Assembly (NCBI GenBank): GCA_030752795.1
Contig: JASMDM010000081.1
Location: 1 to 64,000 of the forward strand
From: SAR202 cluster bacterium
GTDB lineage: Bacteria; Chloroflexota; Dehalococcoidia; Lucifugimonadales; UBA1123
Reading direction: 5' to 3'
DNA: 64,000 nucleotides
Shown piece by piece: positions 44,097 through 53,541 of this stretch (position 1 is its first letter; each line of letters begins with the position of its first letter). A model generated the notes under the pieces. That model saw only the letters and a program-made list of their open reading frames with translations. It was not told the DNA's origin and ran no database searches. A program made the translations under genes and the position numbers.

Positions 44097-44630
44097 CTAC
44101 GGGTTCACTTTGAAGGTCACTTTTGTCACCGTGCCGTTGTCGGTAACGAAGGTGATCCGGTCGTAGGTGTTGGCGACAATGGCCTGGGATGGTTTCGCGA
44201 TGATGACCATCTCTTCGCCGGGGTTGAACACGCCCGGTTCGATGATCTCGGCCGTCGACGAAGCGGCGTCCAGGTAGAGCCCTTCGATGGCCCAGGTGCT
44301 GGTTGCCGGAGGCGTGGTTGAGCTGTACGTGAGATAGAGTACGTCGATGCCTGGGCTTTCCTGGATTTCGAAAATCAGGTCCCAGTCTTCGAACATCGCC
44401 AGGGGTTCCTCACCGTCGTTGGAGAGCGTTACCTGGGCGGTCGAGCTCGCGGTCACCTCGAGTCCGAACGGTCCCGAGACTATCGTGTCCGCTTTCATTT
44501 CGGTCTTCTTCTGCTGTCCCAACCACTCCTCGGAGATGTCGCCGAAAGTTGACAGCAGCGAGTCGCCAACGGTGAGAACCACCGATAGCATGATTCCCAT
44601 ACTTTTCAGAAAAGCAGCGACTACGTGCAC
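44097..44630 (-). CDS. membrane-anchored beta-rich protein, possibly archaellum-like
   Basis: A 177-residue product. The N-terminal helix MGIMLSVVLTVGDSLLSTFGDISEEW (starting at ATG 44600, if that start is used) is hydrophobic. A beta-rich domain with TIVSGPFGLEVTASSTAQVTLSNDGEEPLAMFEDWDLIFEI and a Ser/Thr-rich loop follows. A hydrophobic anchor followed by a beta sandwich with a VTLSNDG strand resembles archaeal FlaF/FlaG-type proteins. That resemblance is weak and no other archaellum gene is in the window. GTG 44630 is the alternative start. Confidence 0.55.
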   Translation of the reverse strand: MHVVAAFLKSMGIMLSVVLTVGDSLLSTFGDISEEWLGQQKKTEMKADTIVSGPFGLEVTASSTAQVTLSNDGEEPLAMFEDWDLIFEIQESPGIDVLYLTYSSTTPPATSTWAIEGLYLDAASSTAEIIEPGVFNPGEEMVIIAKPSQAIVANTYDRITFVTDNGTVTKVTFKVNP

Positions 44631-45059
44631 TTCAGACCGTCCGAGTGATTACATGTGCGTCCCCATATTGTCGAGACGATTCGCCTATCGCGACACAGGT
44701 GTGACCCGTTGTCGATCAAGGCACAGCCGAGGCCGAATGAAAATCGGGCGAGGCGCTGAAAATCCGGCGCGCCGTCATGACCGCCGTCACGCGACGCAAG
44801 CTCAGCTTTCAGGTTGACGCCCAACAACCCATACTCCCACACGTTGGCCTCGGCAGTGCCCATCGCCCCTCTTCATTCAAGTTAGCAAACACTCCGACTA
44901 TTCGGACCGTGGCTGACACCAGTCTGAAGCGTGGGCAGCACGGACTCGATCAGTGTGATGTCCGCCACGGCATCGGGGCCACGAATTCAGCTATCATGTT
45001 TGGACAGTCGGTTTCCGGCCTTCCGTCGTCATCTCGATCTGTCATCTCATGGAGAATCA
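44631..45059. other. gap before RNase II/R gene
   Basis: About 430 bases with no confident gene. A minus-strand frame (44621-44863, NLKAELASRDGGHDG..., 80 residues) has no convincing start site or family. No repeat module is visible. Confidence 0.4.
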
Positions 45060-47081
45060 ATGGACCCGGGCGATATCCTTGTTGTTCAGCTCAGCGGCGG
45101 TCCCGGATTAGGCCGGCTCGTCGACATGGACTCGCAGCGCATTCGAATCGCCATCGGCCGGAACCGCGAGGCGCGATTGCCGTTCGCGCGTGTGTTGCTC
45201 GAGACCGGCCTGTCGGCGAGCAGTCACGACGAAGTCGAGAGTTTGACGCGCGAGTCGGAAGCGGTCGCGGCTCGCGTCGATCTCGAGGAGCTCTGGGACA
45301 TCGTGTGCGACGACGGCGATTCCATGGCACTCGCGGACATCGCCGAACTCTACTGGAGCACGACGACTCCGGCTCAACTGGTCGGCTTGATGCTGCACCT
45401 CTCTCGGGACGATCTGCGGTTCGCGAAAGACGGCGCCGAGTACGCTCCCCGATCTCGCGACGACGTGGCTGAGCTCGAAGCCCGGAAACTCCGTCGCGAA
45501 CGCAACCGCGAAGAGGGTGAGGCGTTGGGCAGCGACCTCGGCGCGGGCAAACTTCCCCCGGACCTGAGCTCACATCAAATCAACCAGCTCGACCAACTCA
45601 GGGGTCTTGTCCTGTACGGAGACGACTACACGCGAGCCGGCGCCGCGAAGAAGTTCCTCGAATCGTTCGCGGGCAGTGCCAGAGACTCTCAACGCGCAGC
45701 GTTCATGGCGCTCACGAGAGCCGGATACATCAACGAAGATGAGTGCCTCGACCTCGAACGAGCGTCGATTCCGATCGAGTTCGACGAAGCCACGGTGGCC
45801 GAAGCTGACGCGATTGCAGTCGCCCCGCCTCTCGAGGCTCCGCGACGACGTGACCTGACCGGACTTGAAGTCGTCACCATCGACGACAAGGGGACGCGAG
45901 ATCGCGACGACGGGCTGTCGATCGAGATCGAATCGAGCGATGCCGGTTCAGCGACGGTGTACAAAATCGGCGTCCACATCACAGACGCGGGCGCGGTGGT
46001 TGAGCGCGAGTCGGCTCTCGATGTCGAGGCCGATCGGCGTATGTCTACCTTGTATCTGCCCGAGCGAACCATCTCGATGCTGCCGCCTTCCGTCAGCGCC
46101 GATAAAGGCAGTCTCAACCCAGGACAGCAACGCGCCGCACTGAGCGTGATGGCACAGCTGGACTCAGAAGGCGAAATCCTGGACTGGGAGGTTGTGCCGT
46201 CGGTGGTCGAAAGCCGGGCGGCGCTCCCTTACGAGGAGGTCGACGCGGCGCTTACGAATGCTGATGCTCCGATGCACGAATCGCTGACGGTGCTGGAGAC
46301 CCTCTCGCGGGCAATGCGCACGAGGCGAGAAGCGGCGGGCGCACTGAATCTCGAGCGGGACGAGCTGTCGATCAAGGTGTCCGATGACGGAGACGTGTCG
46401 GTCCGGGTTGTTGCGCGGGCGGCGCCGGCGCGGAGCATGGTCGCCGAGTACATGATCCTGTGCAACTCGCTGTTGGCGGAGTTTTGCAAGAAGAACGAAT
46501 TGCCCGCGCCATATCGATCGCAAAAGGCGCCGGACGTTCGGGACGTGATCGCGCAAACGCCCGAAGGCCCGTTGCGCTGGTATCAGATCGTGCGCAAGAT
46601 GGCGCCGGCCACGATCAACACCGAGCCGGGGGCGCATGGCGGCTTGGGCGTGTCCGCGTACATCCAAGCGTCATCGCCGTTGCGGCGCTATCCGGATCTC
46701 GTGGTCCAGCGGCAGATCTCGCACTTTTTGGCGACGGGTGAACATCTCTACGACGAGGAAGCCATCGCGTCGGTGGCACAGCGCGCGGACGTGCAGATCC
46801 GTGAGCTCGGGCGCTTGGAGGAGCAGCGACGGACGTACTGGCTGCTCAAGTACCTCGACCGCCAAAGGCAAGAACTCGAAGAGATGGGCGAGGAAAGCCT
46901 ATTCGACGCTGTCGTGCTCGAGAACGCCCCAAACCGAGCCGGTTCGCTTGAGCTGAACGACTATCCGTTCAGGGTCCGCGCCGCGTTGCCCAGCACCGCC
47001 GAACCCGGCAGTACGGTGACTCTCAGGCTGCATGGCGTCGATCTGTGGCGCCGAGTCGGCCAGTTCGTGGTGGCGCAGTAA
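45060..47081 (+). CDS. RNase II/R-family 3'-5' exoribonuclease
   Basis: A processive RNA-degrading enzyme, 673 residues. The RNB motif TIDDKGTRDRDDGLSIEI lies at about 274-291; its Asp residues bind the two metals. The later signature SPLRRYPDLVVQRQISHFL is the RNB C-terminal consensus. The S1 domain is reduced: the ending (VTLRLHGVDLWRRVGQFV) is a short OB-like strand set, so the protein is shorter than RNase R. GGAG precedes ATG 45060. Single gene, flanked by repeats downstream. Confidence 0.9.
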   Translation: MDPGDILVVQLSGGPGLGRLVDMDSQRIRIAIGRNREARLPFARVLLETGLSASSHDEVESLTRESEAVAARVDLEELWDIVCDDGDSMALADIAELYWSTTTPAQLVGLMLHLSRDDLRFAKDGAEYAPRSRDDVAELEARKLRRERNREEGEALGSDLGAGKLPPDLSSHQINQLDQLRGLVLYGDDYTRAGAAKKFLESFAGSARDSQRAAFMALTRAGYINEDECLDLERASIPIEFDEATVAEADAIAVAPPLEAPRRRDLTGLEVVTIDDKGTRDRDDGLSIEIESSDAGSATVYKIGVHITDAGAVVERESALDVEADRRMSTLYLPERTISMLPPSVSADKGSLNPGQQRAALSVMAQLDSEGEILDWEVVPSVVESRAALPYEEVDAALTNADAPMHESLTVLETLSRAMRTRREAAGALNLERDELSIKVSDDGDVSVRVVARAAPARSMVAEYMILCNSLLAEFCKKNELPAPYRSQKAPDVRDVIAQTPEGPLRWYQIVRKMAPATINTEPGAHGGLGVSAYIQASSPLRRYPDLVVQRQISHFLATGEHLYDEEAIASVAQRADVQIRELGRLEEQRRTYWLLKYLDRQRQELEEMGEESLFDAVVLENAPNRAGSLELNDYPFRVRAALPSTAEPGSTVTLRLHGVDLWRRVGQFVVAQ

Positions 47082-47089
47082 GTCACGAA

Positions 47090-47700
47090 TGGCTTGGTCC
47101 TTCCGGCGGAAGGACCAGAGCACCGGCTTATGCCCGGTGGTGGCCTTGGCGTTAGGCTCAGCCTGGGCGGGGAAGCTTGGCCGTAATGGTCATCAACCAA
47201 ATATGTTGTGCCTAACGCTCCTCGCGATGCTGGGCATCCGTCCATGGTGAGCCACGCACCCATCCGTTCGCCCTGAACAACATCATGTCCGACGATCGGA
47301 CAAAGTATGAGGCAGCAACGACGCCTCAACATAATGTCATTCTGAGGCCGCACCCGAAGAATCTGGGGCCCCGCAGGCATTCAATTTTGACGCTGTTACT
47401 TGGAAGCTTGTCGAAGGGCCGCCCACACGCAAGTGTCACGTGATCCGTTACGGTCATTAACCCGATGTGCAGCTCAACGTTTCTTAACATGCCGGGTGGT
47501 CTGGAGAAAAGAGTCGTTTGGGTTGCTCAGGCAACAAGCCTTGTTCGGCGACCAGATTCTGATCCTTCCCCGGAAGGATCAGAATGACACTTTTTGGGCA
47601 ATGCCACTGATTTTGTTATCGTCATAGCGGCCAGAGCAACGGCGACGGAGGCCGGTGGCCTGGGTCTTTAGGCCCAGCCTGGACTGAGAAGCTTGGCCGT
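47090..47700. repeat. composite intergenic repeat, copy 3
   Basis: The largest block. Palindrome GGTCCTTCCGGCGGAAGGACC at 47096-47116. AGCTTGGCCGTAATGGTCATCAACCAAAT near 47174. CTCCTCGCGATGCTGGGCATCCGTCCATGG near 47218. GTCATTCTGAGGCCGCACCCGAAGAATCTGGGG at 47336-47371. A 14-bp perfect hairpin at 47556-47585 (ATTCTGATCCTTCC and its complement). Some modules are inverted relative to copy 1. No gene is present. Confidence 0.75.
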
Positions 47701-47716
47701 TTACACCGAGCCCTCC

Positions 47717-49826
47717 TCAGCGCCGCCCAACGTGCCCGAGTCGCCGACTGCGCTGGATCGCCGTCGCGAATGCGATCGCCATAGCCACCCACGCGGCGGC
47801 CAGGCCGATTGCGGAAAGCGACGGCACCGGCTCCGGTCCAGGCGCCGGCGCTAGGCTTGGGCCCGCGATTGGTCCGTTGACGCGCCCCGACCCGAACGTG
47901 TTGTCCGGACCCGACGCGCCCAGGTCGATGGTCGTGTCGACGATTGCCGATCTGCGCGTCGCTCGGTCTGCGGCCGGGTCGTCGCCCTGCTCGCCCGACA
48001 TCAGGTCCGGCCTGATTTCGAGGAGCAGCGCTGCGAGAGCTGCGACGTGGGGCGCGGCGGCTGACGTGCCGAAGAAACTGGACGAGAAACCCCCCGAGCC
48101 GGTCACCGATACGCCGTCCGCCGCGGACACGTCAGGTTTCATCACGCCGTTGTTGGTCGGTCCACGGCTGGAGAACAACTCGATCGAATCGAATCCTGGG
48201 TCGGAAGCGCTGATCGCTCCGACCGAAACCACCCCGCCGCCGGCGTCGCCTTGAGCGGGCACGCTGCTGCCAAGCGTGTTGAAATTCATCGTCGTGCCGT
48301 CGGTGCACGACACGCCGCCAAAGACGAACAACTCGATGGTCTTCGGGCTGGCCAGATTCGCTGAGTTCTGGACGTAGATGTAGTAAGTTCGATTGGCCCC
48401 AGTTGTGTTCGTGAACGCAACCATTTCAAACGGGTCCGGCGTGACGCCTGGATTGTCCGAAATGCTGGAGGCCACAACGGAACCGGCCAAGGGGTCATAC
48501 ACGAACAAGTCGTAGTCGTTGGCCGCGGCGCCGAACGTGTCGTCCCAGCTCAAAAACACCGCCGCGGTTTGTCCGCCGAAGAGAACCATAAAGTTCGCGA
48601 CACTGGAAGTCCCATCCAAGCACGCGGTGGTGTCAGCGGTCGGTTGAAATAGGTGTAGATTCCCACTGAAACCGACAGTTGGCGCCCCGGCGATCCCGGA
48701 ATCAGCGTACGGCCCTTGGTAGTGACGACGAGCATGATTGCCGACCGATGTGTAGTAGCCTCGAATCGGATTTGATGCGCGATTGAGCTCGGTCGCCGTG
48801 TTAACCGATATCGAGCTCGATTGGTCGTACGCGAGGCCGAACCAGGCGATGTCATCGATGACGATGTCGCTGATTGCGGCCAGGTAATCGACAGCCGCCA
48901 TGAACTCAAGGTCGGTCGCGAAGTTGGCAAAGCGGAGGTTTGCGTCTGGCGCGATGTCGTGCACGATCTCCAGCATCGCGGTCCCTTCGGCTCCTTTGCT
49001 CCCGTTGGACAGTCCGGCTTCCAGGTCGCCGTCGGCGCGGAACGACACGGCCGTAACGCCTCCGGTGGTCGAGATCAGCTTGTCGCCGCCGTCTCGATTC
49101 AACGCCGATGCAGGGAGATTACCGGAAGCCAACGCGTCGGTGATGCCGAAGATGCCGTCCGATATCAGGCCAACCGCAACACCGGCGCCGGTGACGGAAT
49201 ATGTGTTGCGAAGGTCGTTGAACTGTAGCGCCGCGTCGCCCTCGGTGGGTCTCGATCCGGCGTTCGTGCGCCCATAGTTCGGCAGCCGCACGGAGGCAAG
49301 ACCACAGCCCGTTTACGTCCGCAAGCCGGTCAACGGAGACCGTCAGCTGCACCAACTCACCCGACACGTTTTCGAGTTCGATCTGCGCGCCCAACGACTC
49401 CAAGTCGGCGATCGCGGTTGATCCGGGTTGAGCCAGGCGCACGTATAACTGAGCGCGACCGGCGTCGTCCATCCGCAACAATCCGCCGTCCAGCAGCGCC
49501 TGGACCCGCACATCACCAGGAGGTATGCCAGCAAACGATGCAGCGCGGCCTCGGCGCATCCGGGCGCCGTATTCAGCGAGGAGCGCGACGTTCGAGGAGA
49601 ATTTCGCGTGTTTGACGGGCGTCGTCAGTGTGGGCGATGTTGTCGTAGCGAACTGGGCCTGGACCGGGGCGCCGGTCCATCCGGGCGAGACGCCAAACCA
49701 GGCGGATAATGCGACCGCCGTGCTGACAGCGGCCGCCACGAAAGAACCACCGAGTATTCGACGACGATTGCCAACTGGAATTTCCACTCTCCCACAAACG
49801 CGACCGATGTCGCGCACGATGTTCAA
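47717..49826 (-). pseudogene. secreted subtilase-like (S8) peptidase, one frameshift
   Basis: The N-terminal part (49826 to about 49290) has a signal/anchor segment (RILGGSFVAAAVSTAVALSAWFGV) and a propeptide-like domain. The catalytic part continues in another frame from VRLPNYGRTNAGSRPTEG onward to 47717. Asp is in VGLISDG and Ser in GTSAAAPHVAALAAL. Where HGTHVA is expected the protein has GAEGTAMLEIVHDIAP, so Glu occupies the His position, as in sedolisins. The tail VPSLSAIGLAAAWVAMAIAFATAIQRSRR resembles an IPTL/PEP-CTERM sorting signal. One indel near 49290 breaks it. Restored length is about 700. Confidence 0.75.
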
Positions 49827-49941
49827 GCATCGATTTTACCGCACAACCCTGCCGTCGGAAAGCGCGACTGGCGTCATTTTGCGTGCTCGCATCGCGATCC
49901 CGAGATAACGAGCCGCGTATCTACGGATGGCTGCGAATGTG

Positions 49942-49970
49942 TGGACACGAATCAAGGCTTTGGATATAAT
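49942..49970 (+). promoter_or_regulatory. promoter for the tRNA-Leu/tRNA-Cys pair
   Basis: TGGACA (49942-49947), exactly 17 bases, TATAAT (49965-49970): 5 of 6 and 6 of 6 matches. The tRNA-Leu begins 59 bases downstream. Confidence 0.75.
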
Positions 49971-50028
49971 GAAGTCGGTGCCCGAGCCCGCGAATGCAGG
50001 CAGTTTCAGACGCGTTCACGGCCATCGT

Positions 50029-50116
50029 GCCGAGGTGGTGGAATTGGTAGACACGCAGCGTTGAGGGCGCTGTGGCCGAATAGGCTGTAGGAGTTCGAGT
50101 CTCCTCCTCGGCACCA
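50029..50116 (+). tRNA. tRNA-Leu (GAG)
   Basis: Acceptor stem GCCGAGG/CCTCGGC, discriminator A, CCA encoded. The anticodon loop TTGAGGG carries GAG. The long variable arm (TGGCCGAATAGGCTG) and T loop TTCGAGTC are present. A class II tRNA, which fits Leu; it reads CUC/CUU codons. Confidence 0.95.
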
Positions 50117-50147
50117 ACCATCGCTCATTCTGTAGGCAGAATTATGT

Positions 50148-50224
50148 GGCGACGTAGCCAAGCGGTCTAAGGCGGAGGTCTGCAAAACCTCTATTCGGCG
50201 GTTCGAATCCGCCCGTCGCCTCCA
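50148..50224 (+). tRNA. tRNA-Cys (GCA)
   Basis: Acceptor GGCGACG/CGTCGCC, discriminator T, CCA encoded. The anticodon loop CTGCAAA carries GCA. T arm GGCGGTTCGAATCCGCC. Thirty-one bases after tRNA-Leu, sharing its promoter and a terminator downstream. Confidence 0.95.
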
Positions 50225-50245
50225 TCTTCCGGTTTCACGAAAAGA

Positions 50246-50271
50246 CCTCCGAGATCACCTCGGGGGTTTTT
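50246..50271 (+). terminator. intrinsic terminator after the tRNAs
   Basis: CCTCCGAG (50246-50253) pairs with CTCGGGGG (50259-50266) with one G-T wobble, followed by TTTTTG. Confidence 0.8.
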
Positions 50272-50325
50272 GTATTTACGAGATTCGGCGATGCCGTTCC
50301 GTCACCGATTCCGAAGGATTTCGTC

Positions 50326-50490
50326 ATGAAACCTAATTTGCCGTTGATTGCGCTGATATTCGGGTTGGGTATCGCGCTAGGCGGCCTGATTCGGCTGCTC
50401 AGAAGCGACGACCTCGCCCTCCCGATATTCCTGATGGCGTCAGGCGTGTTTTGCGCGGTTGCGGCTTACGGTGCGCTCGAGCGTCGCTAA
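50326..50490 (+). CDS. small two-helix membrane protein, 54 residues
   Basis: ATG 50326 preceded by GAAGGA; ends TAA 50488-50490. MKPNLPLIALIFGLGIALGG then a short basic loop (RLLRSDDLA) and LPIFLMASGVFCAVAAYGAL, ending ERR: two membrane helices with a positive-inside pattern. No family is recognised. Good coding composition makes it likely real. Confidence 0.55.
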   Translation: MKPNLPLIALIFGLGIALGGLIRLLRSDDLALPIFLMASGVFCAVAAYGALERR

Positions 50491-50880
50491 AATGGCAGAC
50501 AATTTAGGCGCGACGGAATTTCGGCGCCAAGTCCCAGACACGCCCGTAGACGTCAACCACTCGCAGTGAGTCCCCTCTCGCCCGAACCCCTGTGACATCG
50601 CAGGAGGCTTCAACGGCGCCCCACCAGCGTTTCTTTTTCGAAAGTATCAATTTTGATCGAGTGCCTAGACTTGAAGCAGTTGCCACCGGAGCCGAAACTG
50701 GACAACACGGTCCGGTCGTGCCACGCACAGGACGGTGTTGGGAGTCTGTCGTCCTTTAATACGGCGGCGCCGGAGGTTGTATACGGCCCCTGCCTGGGAG
50801 ATAATTGCTGCCCACCAGGATGAGAGGACCTCGATTCAACCTCGCCGATTCACCTCGATTTGAGCCGGGAGCTGAACGAT
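50491..50880. other. gap with a doubtful minus-strand frame
   Basis: About 390 bases. A minus-strand frame (50504-50728, 74 residues) ends KKKRWWGAVEASCDVTGV...VVDVYGRVWDLAPKFRRA, which is protein-like, but no start site is convincing. The promoter for the amidohydrolase pair should lie here; none is clear. Confidence 0.3.
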
Positions 50881-52095
50881 ATGCGACTGGTATTGACGAA
50901 CGCCAACCTGATCGACTGCGTCGATCCCGGAGTCCGAACGGAGTGCAGCGTCTCCGTGGAGGACGGCCGCATCGTCGAGGTTCACGACGATGGCCGCTCT
51001 CCGCCCCTCGACGAATCGAATGTCGTCGATCTGGACGGAGGTTACCTGCTGCCAGGCCTGTGGGACGCCCACGTTCACCTTGAGCATCCACGGACGCCCG
51101 ACGCCAATGTTGCTGAGTTGACGGTCCAATACGCGTACAACGCGGCCCGGGGACTTACCGAGGCGGGCGTGGTCGGTCTACGGACCGGAGGCACTCCGGC
51201 TTTCATAGACGTGGCGCTCAGAGACGCCTTCAACTCGGGGCAGCACGTCGGGCCCAGGATCTTCGCTGGCGGCTGGTTCCTGACTACCACGGCTGGTCAT
51301 TTCCTAGCGTCGGGCGCGGCCCTGGAAGTCGACGGCGCCGATGGGTTCGTTAGCGCCGTACGGGATCAGATCCGCTCGGGCGTCGATCACATCAAGCTCA
51401 ACCTCACCGGTGGAGTCATGGGTCCTTCGTGGGACCGGCACTGGCACTCCTTCTTCCTGCCCGAAGAGCTGGAAGCCGCCTTCGCCATCGCGAGCCAGCG
51501 TGGGTATCCGGTCATGGCGCACGCGGCCAGCCCACAGGCGGTGAAGGATGCACTGAGGTTAGGCGCCCACTCGGTCGAACACGGCTACATCATGGACGAC
51601 GAGTGCATCGAGCTCTTCCTCGAGAAGGACGCCTGGTACGTTCCGACCCTCGGGATCACGCACCTCACTCGCGACCAGGCCACGACGTCGTGGGAGCAGG
51701 AATGGGCTGAAGAGCGAGACCTTCCGTCCGATCTCGCTGAGAGAGCCGACGCGGCCACCGACGAACATCGCAAGTGGTTCCGGCGTGCCCTGGACTCTGG
51801 GGTGAAGATGGCTCTGGGATCCGACCTGCGGCCGCCGAGCCAGGCGGTGAACCTGGAGATGGGGTTGTGGGTGAAGGACGGGGCGAGCACGTGGCAGACC
51901 CTCGTTGCCGCCACCAGGAGCGCCGCCGAGTTATGCGGCGCCGGCGACGACCTGGGCACGGTCGAGGCGGGCAAGCTGGCGGACCTGATCGTCGTCCGAG
52001 ACAACCCGCTCGACGACATCGAAAACCTGCGGAAGCTGGATTTTGTGTTCAAAGAAGGCCGGCTTGTGGCTGACCACAGGGAGGAGGCAAAATGA
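50881..52095 (+). CDS. imidazolonepropionase-like amidohydrolase 1
   Basis: Metal-dependent amidohydrolase of 404 residues. N-terminal beta-sandwich, then LPGLWDAHVHLEHP (H64, H66). HIKLNLTGGVMG carries the probable carbamylated Lys, VMAHAAS and SVEHGY the later His ligands, and LGSDLRPP the catalytic Asp. C-terminal GTVEAGKLADLIVVRDNPLDDI is the family ending. The start is ATG 50881 after GGGAG. It overlaps the second amidohydrolase by four bases. Related enzymes hydrolyse cyclic amides, dipeptides or prolidase-type substrates. Confidence 0.9.
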   Translation: MRLVLTNANLIDCVDPGVRTECSVSVEDGRIVEVHDDGRSPPLDESNVVDLDGGYLLPGLWDAHVHLEHPRTPDANVAELTVQYAYNAARGLTEAGVVGLRTGGTPAFIDVALRDAFNSGQHVGPRIFAGGWFLTTTAGHFLASGAALEVDGADGFVSAVRDQIRSGVDHIKLNLTGGVMGPSWDRHWHSFFLPEELEAAFAIASQRGYPVMAHAASPQAVKDALRLGAHSVEHGYIMDDECIELFLEKDAWYVPTLGITHLTRDQATTSWEQEWAEERDLPSDLAERADAATDEHRKWFRRALDSGVKMALGSDLRPPSQAVNLEMGLWVKDGASTWQTLVAATRSAAELCGAGDDLGTVEAGKLADLIVVRDNPLDDIENLRKLDFVFKEGRLVADHREEAK

Positions 52096-53315
52096 GGCTG
52101 CTCCTTCGAAACTGCTCGATCATAGACGCCAACGAGCCGGCGCCGCGCGAGAACGCCCACGTCATTGTGGAGGACGGGTCCATCGTCGAGGTTGGCGCCG
52201 GTGGAGCCGCGAGCGCCGATGAAACCATCGACCTCGGCGGGTCCTTCCTTCTGCCGGGTCTGTGGGACGTGCACACCCACCTCAAGTCGGGCACTTGGTC
52301 CGGCATGCCGTCCTATGAGAGCCCGGCCGAAGATGTACTGACCAATGGCCGCAACGCCATGGACGCCCTCGAGGCCGGCGTGACCTCGATGCGCGTCGTG
52401 GGCGTCCAGGGATGGGCGGATGTCGCGTGGAGAGAGGCGTTTGCGTCGGGACGGTTCGCCGGTCCACGCCTGTTCTGTTGCGGCACAATCCTGAGCCCGA
52501 CGGCTGGCCATGGCGCGTCTCTCTTGCGTGTTTCCTCCGGATTAGCTGGAGACCTCGACGGCCCCGAGGCCTTCGTGAAGGCCGTTCGCACCAACATCAA
52601 AAACGGCGTCGACCAGACGAAGCTGCTAACCACCGGCGGCATCATGGGCGCCGGCCACGACGTGATGTCGGCGGGCATGATGCTCAAGGAGGAGATCGAG
52701 GCGGCCGCCCGCATCTCCATCCAGCGAGGCTTGCCGGTGGCTGCGCACGCCACGAACCCCGAGGGCGTCAAATGGTGCGTGGGCGCGGGCGCCCACAGCA
52801 TCGAACACGGCTACATCCTCGACGAAGAGGCGGTGCGACTTATGGCAGAGCGTGGGACGTATTACGTTCCGACGTTGGCCCTCAGCCATCTCACCGCCGA
52901 CCAGGCCGGCACTCCGCACGAGCGGGCCTACTGCGAGCGCAATCGACTCCCGGACGCCTTCCGCGAGCGCGCCAACCACTTCGCGCCGGTCCACGAGAAA
53001 TCGCTCAGCATGGCTCTGGAAGCGGGCATCAACATCGCGTCGGGCTCCGACCAGGGGCCGCCCCGCGACGCCGCGTTGCTCGAAATCGAGCTTCTGGCCC
53101 GCTGCGGCCTCGGCGCCCATGGCGCCATCGTCGCCGCCACCAAGCACGCCGCCGAGGTCTGCCTGGCGGGCGACCGCCTGGGGACCGTTGAGCCGGGCAA
53201 ACAGGCGGACCTTATCGCGGTCCGCGACAATCCCCTCGACGACATCAGCAACCTCCGCACCCTCAAGCTGGTCCTGAAAGAAGGCCGAGTCGTCGTCGAC
53301 TACCGAGGAGATTAG
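52092..53315 (+). CDS. imidazolonepropionase-like amidohydrolase 2
   Basis: Paralogue of the preceding protein, 407 residues, with an ATGA overlap. H61 and H63 are in LWDVHTHLKSG, the probable bridging Lys in QTKLLTTGGIMG, then VAAHATN, SIEHGY and SGSDQGPP. GTVEPGKQADLIAVRDNPLDDI closes it. The tandem arose by duplication. Active-site loops differ (RDQIRSGVDHIK against RTNIKNGVDQTK), so the two may act on related substrates or form a mixed oligomer. Confidence 0.9.
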   Translation: MRLLLRNCSIIDANEPAPRENAHVIVEDGSIVEVGAGGAASADETIDLGGSFLLPGLWDVHTHLKSGTWSGMPSYESPAEDVLTNGRNAMDALEAGVTSMRVVGVQGWADVAWREAFASGRFAGPRLFCCGTILSPTAGHGASLLRVSSGLAGDLDGPEAFVKAVRTNIKNGVDQTKLLTTGGIMGAGHDVMSAGMMLKEEIEAAARISIQRGLPVAAHATNPEGVKWCVGAGAHSIEHGYILDEEAVRLMAERGTYYVPTLALSHLTADQAGTPHERAYCERNRLPDAFRERANHFAPVHEKSLSMALEAGINIASGSDQGPPRDAALLEIELLARCGLGAHGAIVAATKHAAEVCLAGDRLGTVEPGKQADLIAVRDNPLDDISNLRTLKLVLKEGRVVVDYRGD

Positions 53316-53541
53316 GCAGAGTAGGCGGCGCGATGGACATCACGCCTTCGCCTGGGAGCTCAGCGAAGGGATCGCGGCCGGTAGTTCGACAATCCCGCTA
53401 CGAGACCGGAGTCCGATTCAACGCGAAGTTCAAGTGCAGACTCGTTGGCTGGCAGCCTTTGGGACCTCTTCGAGGCGCCAGGCGCGAAGCCTACGCTGAG
53501 CGAATTCCCACCCAATGACGGCCCGGTCGATGCGTGCGCCT

